64,000 nt of DNA from an uncultured Alphaproteobacteria bacterium (GTDB taxonomy: Bacteria; Pseudomonadota; Alphaproteobacteria; Rhodobacterales; Rhodobacteraceae). Where the stretch lies: assembly GCA_902586885.1 (NCBI GenBank), contig CACIJG010000005.1:28429-92428 (forward strand). The letters run 5' to 3'. The first letter of the stretch is position 1. Each line of letters begins with the position of its first letter. Position numbers and translations under genes: made by a program. Positions 45,689-54,883 of the stretch are shown here, in pieces. The notes under the pieces are model-generated. The model was not told the DNA's origin. It was given only the letters and a program-made list of their open reading frames with translations, and searched no databases.

Positions 45689-46396
45689 TTAGTCTGAACC
45701 AATAAGTCTTAAAAAATCTTTAAGAGATTCACTATTCTTATTTTTTTCAATATAGTCCTTATTTGCAAAAATTGTTGCTGAGCTTTTCAATATCAAACCA
45801 TCATCTAATAATTTTAGATTATTTTGCATCAGTGTTTCACCAGTGGACGTTATGTCAGCTATTACGTCCGCAAGACCATTTTTTATTGCTCCCTCAGTAG
45901 CTCCTTGACTTTCAACAATTTGATAATCGACTAACTCTCTTGTAACAAAAAATTCACGGACTAAGTTTTGATATTTTGTAGCAATTTTGAGTCTTTTAGA
46001 AGATTTTTTCCTATAAAAATGAGCAATATCATCCAGGTCATCAAGAGTATTTACATCAACCCAAAATCTGGGCAAAGCTATAACCAAATTCGCTAAACCA
46101 AAATTTAACTGCCTTATCTCTACTACAGTTTTTGACCAATCAGAAACTTTTTCATACAACAAGTCTTTTCCTGTTATCCCTAAATCAATGTTTCCTTTGC
46201 GCACCTCCAAAGGAATATCTGAAGCGTTCATTAAAACTGGCTGAATATCTGTCCTATTTTCAAAATTTAACACATATTCTCTTTCAAGCCCATTCTTTAT
46301 CAAGTCTAAACTCTTCGTTCTAAAAAATTTTTCCACACTGGATTTAAGTCTTCCCTTAGAAGGTATACCTATCCTTACTAGTGATCCCATTATCAT
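45689..46396 (-). CDS. hisG: ATP phosphoribosyltransferase, short form (HisG)
   Basis: This 235-residue protein has the short HisG form (no C-terminal regulatory domain), with IGIPSKGRLKSSVEKFF and VESQGATEGAIKNGLADVIADITSTGETL (PRPP-binding; split: SQGATEGA, ADVIADITSTG). It makes the first step of histidine synthesis. The short form needs HisZ, encoded just upstream. The ATG lies 15 bases after the hisZ stop. Confidence 0.96.
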   Translation of the reverse strand: MIMGSLVRIGIPSKGRLKSSVEKFFRTKSLDLIKNGLEREYVLNFENRTDIQPVLMNASDIPLEVRKGNIDLGITGKDLLYEKVSDWSKTVVEIRQLNFGLANLVIALPRFWVDVNTLDDLDDIAHFYRKKSSKRLKIATKYQNLVREFFVTRELVDYQIVESQGATEGAIKNGLADVIADITSTGETLMQNNLKLLDDGLILKSSATIFANKDYIEKNKNSESLKDFLRLIGSD

Positions 46397-46411
46397 TTAT
46401 CCTTGATAAAT

Positions 46412-47542
46412 TTAAATTTTCTGTAAAAAATCTATCCTAATCATACTTCCAATAGCACCAAATCCATTTTTGTTTTTTGCTAAGGTTTGGCACAGGCTGT
46501 CGTATCTACCTCCCTGAGCAACAGGAGGCAGACGCTTATTTTTAACCTGAAAACTGAAAACAAAGCCATCATAATATTCAAGAGTAGTCATGCCATATGT
46601 TACCATAAACTCTGTTTCCTTCAGATTTATGTTGCCAGCTTTAAGCAATTCTATTCGTTTCTCTAAATTATCGATTGCAAGAGAGAATTTTTTTGAACCT
46701 TCAGATATTGATTTTAAAATTTTTGGCGCATCCCCAAGACTTGAATGCACACTCTGAACCTTCTCTATAAAAGATTTATCAACAGTCTTGATAGGATTTT
46801 CAAATAACTCCTTCTTTAATAAATCTGTTCTTTCAACAATATCTCTTTTGGTTCTTATTCCAAATATTGGCCCCGACTTATTTATTGATTTCTCAACTGA
46901 AAATTTGTCAAAATCTCCTAAAATAGATTTCTTTTGAAAAGCCATCCTACTATTCGAAAATAATTCAATAAGTCTTTTGAATTTCTTAGGTCTCCAAATA
47001 TGCCTTTTTAAGGCGTTTTTTTTATATTCACTTGTATTCAATTCATTAATTGCGCTTGTTAATATTTGCAAATCACCGGTAACCGCTCTAACTTTAAACT
47101 TCTTCAATATTTTCATTACTAGTAGGTATGCTTCAACATCTCTAACTACTTTTTCGTTTCCTGATTTATCAAAAAATTCAAACCCTACTTGGAGCTGTTC
47201 GCTTGGAATAATTGACGAAACTTTTTGTCTCCTCCAAATGTTGCCCAAACAAAAATATTTTGCCTCCTTACGACCTGACCCAAGAAAATACATTAGAATT
47301 GGGAGAGTAAAGTCAGGTCTAAGAACTTGTTCCCCCAAGACTGGGTCAGATGTAGTGTAGGCACGCAATCGTAAGTCTTCACCATATAAATCAAGTAGTT
47401 CTGACGCGTTGAGAAGAGAAGGTACATGTACCTCAATTAGTTTGGATTTCTCAAATATTTTAAAAATTCGCTTTTTTTCTGAATCTAAACGTACCAGATC
47501 TATATTATTTTTTTTTTGCCCCTTACTTTCTAATTCAAACAT
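46412..47542 (-). CDS. hisZ: ATP phosphoribosyltransferase regulatory subunit (HisZ)
   Basis: This 376-residue protein is a HisRS-like catalytic-core homologue: RPDFTLPILMYFLG, LGNIWRRQKVS (motif 2-like) and RYDSLCQTLAKNKNGFGAIG near the end. HisRS-specific catalytic features are degenerate, as expected for HisZ. It regulates the short HisG in a heteromer. It follows hisS with a five-base gap, the usual alphaproteobacterial order hisS-hisZ-hisG. Confidence 0.92.
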   Translation of the reverse strand: MFELESKGQKKNNIDLVRLDSEKKRIFKIFEKSKLIEVHVPSLLNASELLDLYGEDLRLRAYTTSDPVLGEQVLRPDFTLPILMYFLGSGRKEAKYFCLGNIWRRQKVSSIIPSEQLQVGFEFFDKSGNEKVVRDVEAYLLVMKILKKFKVRAVTGDLQILTSAINELNTSEYKKNALKRHIWRPKKFKRLIELFSNSRMAFQKKSILGDFDKFSVEKSINKSGPIFGIRTKRDIVERTDLLKKELFENPIKTVDKSFIEKVQSVHSSLGDAPKILKSISEGSKKFSLAIDNLEKRIELLKAGNINLKETEFMVTYGMTTLEYYDGFVFSFQVKNKRLPPVAQGGRYDSLCQTLAKNKNGFGAIGSMIRIDFLQKI

Positions 47543-47547
47543 CTTAT

Positions 47548-49014
47548 TTATTTTATCAGTTCAGCTATTGTTTTTATTAGATCCTGGATCTTGACAGGAA
47601 ATTGAGCAGGCTGTTCCTTCCACTGCTCATTAGATTGAATATTTTTTGACAAGCTCTTTCCTAACCTAAGATCTTTAACTTGCACAATATTCCTTTCTAT
47701 TTCCTCAGACCCAGCAACTATTGCATATAAAGCATTCCGGGAATCAGCATATTTTATCTGCTTTCCAAAATCTTTTGGGTTCCCTAAATAGAGATCAGCA
47801 GCGATTCCGTTTTGCCTAAACTCTGAAACGATTTTACTATAAAAATCTATAAATTTCCTATCCATAATAGTCACTACAACAGGTAACGAGACTTCTCTCG
47901 ATTTATTACTATTTTTCTCCAAATTTAATATTATTCTATCCACCCCTAGAGAAACTCCAGTTGCTGGAACTAATTGACCTGTAAATCTACTAACCAAGTT
48001 ATCATATCTTCCTCCTCCAGATATAGATCCAATAGTTTTAAAAGAGTTAGATTGCTCAACAAACTCTGTTTCAAAAACTGTTCCTGTATAATATCCGAGG
48101 CCTCTTACTACGCTTGGATCTATCCGAAAAATTGACTCCGGATATCCTCTCTTCAGAAGTACTTCTGTTATATTTTTTAACTCTTCTAAACCTTGAGATC
48201 CTGTGGCTGAATTTTTAGTCAAAGTTTCAATTTTTTTAAGGGTCTTATCAGCATCTAATCCTGATATATTCAAAAATTCCAATATCAAGTCAATTTGAGA
48301 TTCCGTCAAGTTCACTCCTTCTGTGAAATCACCACTCTCATCTTTTCGCCCTTTTCCTAGTAAACTTCTTACTCCCTCTTCACCTAGACGGTCTAATTTG
48401 TCGATTGCTCTAAAAATTGATCCTTCAAAATCAATATTAGACTTATTTTTGTCGACTGAAATATTTTCTATCAAACCAGAAAGTAATTTCCGGTTGCTTA
48501 TTCTTGTACAAAAATCTTGATGATCAAACTCAAGTCTTTCAAGCGCATCAAATACCATCATACACATTTCAGCATCGGCAATAAAACTGATAGACCCAAC
48601 TACGTCGGCATCACACTGATAGAATTGCCTAAACCTATCTGGCCCAGGCTTTTCATTTCTCCAGACAGGCCCATAGCTATACCTCTTATAGGGTAGGGTT
48701 ATATTATTTCTGTGCTGCGAGAACGCTCGTGCTAGAGGCGCGGTAAGATCATACCTTAAAGCTAACCAATCATTTAGGTGATCCTTCCAAGCAAAAACCC
48801 CTTCGTTAGGACGATCCACATCGGGCAGAAATTTTCCTAAAGCATCCAAAGTTTCAACTGCCGGTGTTTCAAGTTTTTCAAATCCATATAACTCATATGT
48901 CTCGCTAATAGTCTTAAGAACACGATCCCTTAATTTCAAATATGGATGAAAATAATCTCTGAAACCCTTAGGGTTGATCGCTTTGGCGCGGCTTTTTTTC
49001 TCTTTTTTAGTCAT
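47548..49014 (-). CDS. hisS: Histidyl-tRNA synthetase (long alphaproteobacterial form)
   Basis: This 488-residue class II synthetase has motif 1 (KLETPAVETL), LRYDLTAPLARAF, motif 2 (PVWRNEKPGPDRFRQFYQCDADVVGS; split for length: VWRNEKPG, RFRQFYQCDAD), SGGGRYDNLV and a C-terminal anticodon-binding domain. It is the longer form found in many Alphaproteobacteria and resembles eukaryotic HisRS more than E. coli HisRS. Such enzymes pair with tRNA-His lacking the usual G-1:C73. It is the first gene of the his trio, downstream of dnaE. Confidence 0.94.
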   Translation of the reverse strand: MTKKEKKSRAKAINPKGFRDYFHPYLKLRDRVLKTISETYELYGFEKLETPAVETLDALGKFLPDVDRPNEGVFAWKDHLNDWLALRYDLTAPLARAFSQHRNNITLPYKRYSYGPVWRNEKPGPDRFRQFYQCDADVVGSISFIADAEMCMMVFDALERLEFDHQDFCTRISNRKLLSGLIENISVDKNKSNIDFEGSIFRAIDKLDRLGEEGVRSLLGKGRKDESGDFTEGVNLTESQIDLILEFLNISGLDADKTLKKIETLTKNSATGSQGLEELKNITEVLLKRGYPESIFRIDPSVVRGLGYYTGTVFETEFVEQSNSFKTIGSISGGGRYDNLVSRFTGQLVPATGVSLGVDRIILNLEKNSNKSREVSLPVVVTIMDRKFIDFYSKIVSEFRQNGIAADLYLGNPKDFGKQIKYADSRNALYAIVAGSEEIERNIVQVKDLRLGKSLSKNIQSNEQWKEQPAQFPVKIQDLIKTIAELIK

Positions 49015-49024
49015 ATTGACCGGA

Positions 49025-52000
49025 TCAATCTGCTCTAATCTCTAAAACACCCTCTACAGACCTCAGATCTTCAATTTTTTCAGAACTAATCTCGTATAAA
49101 TTAGGTAAAGAAATGTTCGTAGGGTCACTTTCACTAGTTTCACTTTTAACTGTTATCAGAACATTCCCCTCTTTTGAAGATTTTTCTAAAATTGCCTCTT
49201 CTAAAAGCATTGAGAGTTTACCTATCTTACAATCGGGGCCTATTACTAAATGATAGCGTTTTCTTTCTCTGTCTTTTAAAAATTTTTCTAAACCTCTCAC
49301 TGATTTCACTGAAACTCTGTTGAAACCATTCTGGTCCTTCGATTTTTCGCATACTAAAAGAACGAATTTTTCTACCTCTATGTCTATACTATAAGCTGAA
49401 AGTCTTTCAGGAAATATAAAAACCTCAAAGCCTTTATTGGTATGATCAATGAGTTTTACTAAAAAATATTGCATACCATTATTTGTAACCCGTGACTTTA
49501 CATCTGTAATATAGCCTGCTACTAGAATCGTTTTCATTTCTTCCCTAGTTTTTTCAAATGTGTCATACGGTTTTATTCCTATGGATCTATAAAAGTCAGG
49601 TTTAAGCTTGTATGGCGACACAAAATAAATTCCTGTAACATCATGAATTTCTTTTACTTGCTGGGAAAAACTCCATTTATTTTTAGTGACAAAATTAGGT
49701 TTCTGTAATGTTTCCATATGGTCATTGAAAAGATTAACTTGATCTGAACTACTTTCTTCATGGCAGGCCATAGAGTAATTTACTAATTCCTCTAAATTTT
49801 CCAGCATCGCCTCCTTTTCAAGATTAAATGACTCTAATGCTCCAGACGCAACTAACATCTCCAATGGCCTTTTACCAACCTTTTTCAAGTTTATTCTTTT
49901 GGCAAATTCAAAGATATCTGTGAATAAACCATTGTTTTCCCTATTTTCTACAATTTTTGACATAACCTCCATTCCAACATTTTTGATTGCACCTAGACCA
50001 AACACAATTTCTCCATTTTTCACAGAGAACTTAACATCTGAAATATTAATGCAGGGCGGCTTAAGGGTTATCTCAAAATCTACCAAATCGTCGTAATATT
50101 TAGAAAACTTTTCAATATTATGAATGTCACTATTAAGAGCAGCTGTCATGAATTCTGGAGTGAAATGTCGCTTCAAGTATGCGGTTTGATAACTTAGAAC
50201 ACCGTACGCGGCTGCATGAGATTTATTAAAACCGTAATTGGCAAACTTAGCTAAGAGGTTCCATATACCTTCAGCTGTAATTTTCTCAATGTCGTTTTTC
50301 TCTGCACCTTTGAGAAATTTTGGTTTTTCTGCATCCATAACCTCTTTTATTTTTTTACCCATGGCCTTTCTAAGAAGATCTGCTTCTCCTAAAGAGTAGT
50401 CAGCCATTTTCTGAGCTATCTCCATTACCTGCTCCTGATATACAATAATACCATGTGTTTCATCAAGAATATAATCAATAGATTTGTGCAAATATTGCCT
50501 TTTTTCAGGATCATTTTTTGCCTCACAGAAAGCGGGAATATTTTCCATAGGACCAGGTCTGTAGAGCGCGACCAAAGCAATTATGTCCTCGAGTGAATTT
50601 GGACAAAGATCTATTAAAGCGTCCCTCATCCCTTTACTCTCAACCTGAAAAACAGAAAATGTTCTCGCGTCAGAGTAAATCTCAAAAGTTTTTAAATCAT
50701 CAAAAGGGATCTGATCAATATCCAATTTAATTCCTTGTACATTAAAAATTAAATCAACTGCTTCTTTAATTATCGTCAATGTTTTCAAACCTAAAAAATC
50801 GAATTTAACTAAACCGGCTCTTTCTACCCAGTCTTTAGTAAACTGGGTCGCAGGCATATCTGACCTTGGATCCTGATAAAGAGGAACTAAATCAACTAAT
50901 TTTCTATCTCCGATGACTACCCCAGCGGCATGTGTTGAAGCATTTCGGAGCACACCCTCAAGATCTCTTGCTATTTTTAGCATTCTATCCACCTGCGGAT
51001 CACTATTAGCCTCTTGTATCAAATCCTTCTCTTTTTTCAGAGCTTCGCCTAAACTCATTGGCTTAGTGCCTTCATAAGGGATAAGTTTAGATATTTTATC
51101 TACTCTTGAATATGGTAGCTGTAGAACTCTTCCAATATCTCTCACTGCTGCCTTTGACCAAAGGGCTCCAAAAGTTATAATTTGCGCGACATTTTCTTTT
51201 CCGTATTTTTGCTGCACATATTCGATTATTTCGCTTCGCCTATCCATACAGAAGTCAATGTCAAAATCTGGCATCGATACTCTTGAGGGGTTTAAAAATC
51301 TTTCAAACAAAAGCGAATATTCTAATGGATCCAAGTTGGTAATTGTCAAGGCATACGCAACTAGACTACCTGCTCCTGATCCCCTCCCAGGACCTACAGG
51401 GATACCCTTATTTTTTGCCCACTTAACTATGTCAGCCACGATTAAGAAGTAACCACTAAATCCCATATTCTTTATTACATCTAGCTCATATTTTAATCGC
51501 TTATAGTACGTATCTTTATCATATGCTTTTTTCATATTTTTAAATCGGATCTCTAATCCTGCATTAGATTGGAGCATTAGATCATGATTAGCATCAGTCG
51601 AGAATTTTGGTAAGATAGCATCTCTGGGTTCAGGCCTAAACGAACACCTCATTGCTATTTCTACAGTATTAGTAATGGCCTCAGGAATATCGCTAAATAA
51701 ATCTTTCATTTGTTCGGAGGACTTGAAAAAATGATCTTCACTTAGAGATCTTCTATCCTTTTTTTGATCTACATAATTTCCTTCAGCTATGCATAACAGT
51801 GCATCATGAGGCTCATACAAGCTCTTATCTAAAAAATAAACATCGTTAGTGGCTACCAAGGGGATATTGTAATAATCAGCGTTTTCAAGAATAAATTTTT
51901 CTGCATCAGAAGCCATTTCCCTTCGAGCTTCCTGCGATGGGTGTCGGTTAAGTTCAAGATAAAATCTATCACCAAAGATTTTCTTTATTCTATCTATCAA

Positions 52001-52462
52001 ATCTCTAGCTAAATTTTCTTTTGTGTCTTCAAACAACTTATTTATGGGCCCTTCAGACCCGCCAGATATACATATAAGCCCATCTGATCGATCAGTAATT
52101 TTATCTAAGGCCAGACCATTAAGTTTATTGGATTCGCATAAATGAAGTTCACTTGAAAGATTAATTAAATTTGAATATCCTAATTCATTCTTTGCTATGA
52201 ATACCATGAAAGTATTTGATAAATTTGTACTCTGATTGTTTAAAATACTATTTAGATTTATTGGTAATTGACATCCAATAATAGGTTGAATTCCGTGATC
52301 AGCGATAATTTCAGAAAATTCAAGTGCCCCAAATAAATTACCCCTATCAGAAATTCCCACTGCTGGCATCCCGAATTCTAGACATCTTTTTGCTAGATCC
52401 TTTGGGAAAATTGCTCCTTCTAAAAGAGAATATGTAGTTTTCAGTTTTAAATGAATAAACAT
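49025..52462 (-). CDS. dnaE: DNA polymerase III alpha subunit
   Basis: This 1145-residue protein has the PHP domain (MFIHLKLKTTYSLLEGA), the catalytic acidic motif PDFDIDF at 398-404 (Asp401 and Asp403 as in E. coli), the YQEQVMEIAQ and GYGFNKSHAAAYG segments of the fingers (split), and a C-terminal OB fold. It is the replicative polymerase. Its stop is 10 bases before hisS, so it may share a transcript. Confidence 0.98.
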   Translation of the reverse strand: MFIHLKLKTTYSLLEGAIFPKDLAKRCLEFGMPAVGISDRGNLFGALEFSEIIADHGIQPIIGCQLPINLNSILNNQSTNLSNTFMVFIAKNELGYSNLINLSSELHLCESNKLNGLALDKITDRSDGLICISGGSEGPINKLFEDTKENLARDLIDRIKKIFGDRFYLELNRHPSQEARREMASDAEKFILENADYYNIPLVATNDVYFLDKSLYEPHDALLCIAEGNYVDQKKDRRSLSEDHFFKSSEQMKDLFSDIPEAITNTVEIAMRCSFRPEPRDAILPKFSTDANHDLMLQSNAGLEIRFKNMKKAYDKDTYYKRLKYELDVIKNMGFSGYFLIVADIVKWAKNKGIPVGPGRGSGAGSLVAYALTITNLDPLEYSLLFERFLNPSRVSMPDFDIDFCMDRRSEIIEYVQQKYGKENVAQIITFGALWSKAAVRDIGRVLQLPYSRVDKISKLIPYEGTKPMSLGEALKKEKDLIQEANSDPQVDRMLKIARDLEGVLRNASTHAAGVVIGDRKLVDLVPLYQDPRSDMPATQFTKDWVERAGLVKFDFLGLKTLTIIKEAVDLIFNVQGIKLDIDQIPFDDLKTFEIYSDARTFSVFQVESKGMRDALIDLCPNSLEDIIALVALYRPGPMENIPAFCEAKNDPEKRQYLHKSIDYILDETHGIIVYQEQVMEIAQKMADYSLGEADLLRKAMGKKIKEVMDAEKPKFLKGAEKNDIEKITAEGIWNLLAKFANYGFNKSHAAAYGVLSYQTAYLKRHFTPEFMTAALNSDIHNIEKFSKYYDDLVDFEITLKPPCINISDVKFSVKNGEIVFGLGAIKNVGMEVMSKIVENRENNGLFTDIFEFAKRINLKKVGKRPLEMLVASGALESFNLEKEAMLENLEELVNYSMACHEESSSDQVNLFNDHMETLQKPNFVTKNKWSFSQQVKEIHDVTGIYFVSPYKLKPDFYRSIGIKPYDTFEKTREEMKTILVAGYITDVKSRVTNNGMQYFLVKLIDHTNKGFEVFIFPERLSAYSIDIEVEKFVLLVCEKSKDQNGFNRVSVKSVRGLEKFLKDRERKRYHLVIGPDCKIGKLSMLLEEAILEKSSKEGNVLITVKSETSESDPTNISLPNLYEISSEKIEDLRSVEGVLEIRAD

Positions 52463-52517
52463 TTATCTTCTTATTTATTTTTTTTACCACAACCGAGAAT
52501 TTTAAGTATAAGATTTT

Positions 52518-52955
52518 GTGACTAAGATTATCAATATTAACTTTCATAGGATTAATAAAAAGTTGATTGTTACTGATATAACACCCCGGGTATCTGAAAC
52601 GGATGGTGTAGGACACATAAATAATGTTTTTGTTCCTATATGGTTCGAAGCCGGTAGAAGAGAAATATTTAGAATATTTTCCCCTAAATTGGATTTCAAG
52701 AGTTGGAGGTTGGCCCTAGTAAAAGTGGAAGTGGAATATGTCGATCAAATTTATTTGGCTAATGACGTAGAAATTAGAACTGGGATAGAAAAGATCGGAA
52801 ATTCCTCTTTTACTATAAAAGAGGAGTTGCATCAGACGGATAGATTGTGTGCAAGAGGGAAGTCAATATATGTCAATTATAATTTTAGGACAGAAAAATC
52901 AGAGTCTATTCCTGAAACGACTAGGAAAAAATTAGAAAAATATCATTTTAGCTAA
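52518..52955 (+). CDS. Acyl-CoA thioesterase, 4HBT hotdog family
   Basis: This 145-residue protein has the hotdog motif SETDGVGHINNVFVPIWFEAGRREIF, where the catalytic Asp aligns with YbgC-type thioesterases (split: ETDGVGHINN, WFEAGRR). It would hydrolyse acyl-CoA. The start is GTG at 52518, in the gap divergent from dnaE. The substrate is unknown; it is distinct from the YbgC at 40370. Confidence 0.86.
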   Translation: MTKIININFHRINKKLIVTDITPRVSETDGVGHINNVFVPIWFEAGRREIFRIFSPKLDFKSWRLALVKVEVEYVDQIYLANDVEIRTGIEKIGNSSFTIKEELHQTDRLCARGKSIYVNYNFRTEKSESIPETTRKKLEKYHFS

Positions 52956-52961
52956 AAAATC

Positions 52962-53162
52962 ATGAAACGAATTAAGATCGTTACAGAAACTATTTTAGAA
53001 ATTGACCCCTCACCAGGAGACCAAAAAGCTATTGAAAGAGCTTCTAGCTGGGGTGAAAAGGTATCAGATTTTCTAAAATTAGTACGAAATACGTTAGTGA
53101 AAGACGTAGATTTCATAAATCAAAGAATAACATCTATAGAAATAGAAAAAGACCAAAATTAG
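52962..53162 (+). CDS. Hypothetical protein
   Basis: This 66-residue protein starts seven bases after the thioesterase gene. It is highly charged, with a central helix (AIERASSWGEKVSDFLKLVRN). There is no membrane segment or signal and I do not recognise a family. The ribosome site is weak, but the start position directly after the preceding stop supports expression. Confidence 0.55.
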   Translation: MKRIKIVTETILEIDPSPGDQKAIERASSWGEKVSDFLKLVRNTLVKDVDFINQRITSIEIEKDQN

Positions 53163-53223
53163 TAATAAGTTAGAGAAACATAAAAAAATGTAAAAAAAGA
53201 CATTATATTACACTTATTTCTGC

Positions 53224-53252
53224 TATACTCCGTGACAAAGAAATCTGGAGGT
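53224..53252 (+). promoter_or_regulatory. Putative -10 element and strong ribosome binding site before small lipoprotein
   Basis: TATACT at 53224-53229 resembles a -10 element, and GGAGGT at 53247-53252 is a near-perfect Shine-Dalgarno five bases before the ATG at 53258. No convincing -35 is visible. If the -10 is real the transcript would have a leader of about 20 bases. Confidence 0.4.
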
Positions 53253-53257
53253 AACTG

Positions 53258-53536
53258 ATGATATTAAAAGCATTCAAATTCTTAATAATACTCACTGCAG
53301 GAATATTTGTTTCTTCTTGTACATCGGGTAACGGGGTTATGAGTATGTTTTCAGGAAACCCTGCAAGGACTGTTCAAGTAGCTATCAAAGATGGAAATGC
53401 TAAACAGCTCAGAAACGCTTGGGACCAAAAAGCTCTAAGCTTATGTAGATCTGGCTACAACATAACAAATCTTGGCAAGGTTGTTAGCACGGCCGGTGGA
53501 CACAACTCTTTATCTGGTTTAATTGCTTGTAAATAG
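53258..53536 (+). CDS. Small putative lipoprotein
   Basis: This 92-residue protein has a type II signal: n-region Lys, hydrophobic residues 6-17 and lipobox VSSC (Cys21), then a low-complexity linker (TSGNGVMSMFSG). The mature part has two further Cys (Cys66-region SLCRSG and the last ACK), which might form a disulfide. A strong GGAGGT site lies upstream. I do not recognise the family. It may be an outer-membrane lipoprotein. Confidence 0.7.
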   Translation: MILKAFKFLIILTAGIFVSSCTSGNGVMSMFSGNPARTVQVAIKDGNAKQLRNAWDQKALSLCRSGYNITNLGKVVSTAGGHNSLSGLIACK

Positions 53537-53547
53537 CCTTTATTTGC

Positions 53548-54687
53548 ATGCTTGAGGTCAAACAATATAGATTTGATACCAACTCTATTCTAAGAATTTT
53601 GGAAAGATGGGTGACTTTAGAGAGTCCTACTTTTGATTATTCGGCTGTAAATAATATGATGGATTTATGTAGCAATCACTTAGCAGAGATGGGAGGTAGA
53701 ATTGAACGTATTCCAGGGAAAAATAAACTAGGCGATTGCTTGAGAGCGTCATTTAATGAAACCTCCGAGAATATTGATAAACCAGGAATCCTAATTATGG
53801 GTCATATGGATACTGTCCATCCGATTGGCACAATAAAAAAACTACCTTTCAGAATAGAGGGAAATAAATGTTATGGACCGGGCATTTTTGATATGAAAAG
53901 TGGCAATCTTATAGCGATTGAAGCCATAAGAATGTTACAAAAAGAAAACAAACTTCCAGAACTAGGAATAAAGTTTCTAATTACTTCCGATGAGGAAATT
54001 GGCTCTCCCAGCACCAGGGATTTAATAGAATCAGAATCCTTAAGATCGAAATATGTTCTGGTACCAGAACCCGGCTTGCCGGATGGCGGTTACGTATCAG
54101 GACGTTATGCTATAGCAAGATTTAAATTGATGACAAAAGGCGTTCCCTTTCACGCTGGAATAAATCCAAAAGCCGGAAAGTCTGCAATAAAAGAAATGGC
54201 AAAAAAAATTATCGAAATAGAAGAAATGTCTGATGAAAACAGAACTTTTTCTGTGGGTGTTATTAATGGAGGAGAATGGGTTAATTGCGTTAGCTCTACT
54301 TGCAACGCAGAGGTAATATCAATGGCAAAAAAACAAAAAAATTTAGATGAAGGGATATCTACTATTCTTGCTATGAATAAGAAAAATTCAGAAATTAAGT
54401 TTTCAGTAGAGAAAAGCGTTGTAAGACCCGTTTGGGAGTTTAATGATGGAACTAAAAAGCTGTTTGATCTGACTCAAGAGATATGCAAGGGTTTGAATCT
54501 GCCATTTTCACATGGAAGTATGGGTGGAGGGTCAGACGGAAATTTTAGCGGTGCACTAAATGTCCCTACAGTTGATGGACTGGGAACATTGGGGGAAAAC
54601 TACCATACTCTAAAGGAGCATATATACATCGACAGCATAGATAAGCGTGCAAACGTTATTGCAAATATTGTCTCAAACTTAACCTAA
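53548..54687 (+). CDS. M20 family metallopeptidase (carboxypeptidase G2-like)
   Basis: This 379-residue protein has the M20 metal motifs: MGHMDTVHP (His, Asp), GPGIFDMKSGN (bridging Asp), TSDEEIGSPSTR (catalytic Glu), VLVPEPG and the late GGGSDGN...HTLKEHIY. A dimerisation domain with HAGINPKAGKSAI follows. It hydrolyses an amide bond, as in carboxypeptidase G2 or acetylornithine deacetylase. No signal peptide, so cytoplasmic. The substrate cannot be named. Confidence 0.92.
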   Translation: MLEVKQYRFDTNSILRILERWVTLESPTFDYSAVNNMMDLCSNHLAEMGGRIERIPGKNKLGDCLRASFNETSENIDKPGILIMGHMDTVHPIGTIKKLPFRIEGNKCYGPGIFDMKSGNLIAIEAIRMLQKENKLPELGIKFLITSDEEIGSPSTRDLIESESLRSKYVLVPEPGLPDGGYVSGRYAIARFKLMTKGVPFHAGINPKAGKSAIKEMAKKIIEIEEMSDENRTFSVGVINGGEWVNCVSSTCNAEVISMAKKQKNLDEGISTILAMNKKNSEIKFSVEKSVVRPVWEFNDGTKKLFDLTQEICKGLNLPFSHGSMGGGSDGNFSGALNVPTVDGLGTLGENYHTLKEHIYIDSIDKRANVIANIVSNLT

Positions 54688-54786
54688 ATCATATAGACAA
54701 GAAAAAGAAAACCCCTGTTTGGACAATGAAAAAACAACTACAAAAATAGATAAATATTTTAGAAACTCGTTTATTATAAACTTCTC

Positions 54787-54852
54787 TAAGACTAATTCTT
54801 AAAAAGAAAAAAATAACAGAAAATAATAATAGCTCTAAAAAAATTAGTCTTA
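54787..54852. repeat. 11-base inverted repeat in convergent intergenic region
   Basis: TAAGACTAATT (54787-54797) and AATTAGTCTTA (54842-54852) are perfect inverted copies separated by 44 AT-rich bases, in the 196-base gap between the M20 peptidase and the DMT transporter. It could form a bidirectional stem-loop ending both convergent transcripts, though the long loop makes this weak. The rest of the gap is AT-rich with no other structure I can support. Confidence 0.4.
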
Positions 54853-54883
54853 AAAACATTTGTTATAAATAAATAATTAAGTT

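Noticed and set aside
46977..47360. 127-codon plus-strand frame inside hisZ
   Set aside because: Antisense to hisZ, hydrophobic by reverse reading, no start signal.
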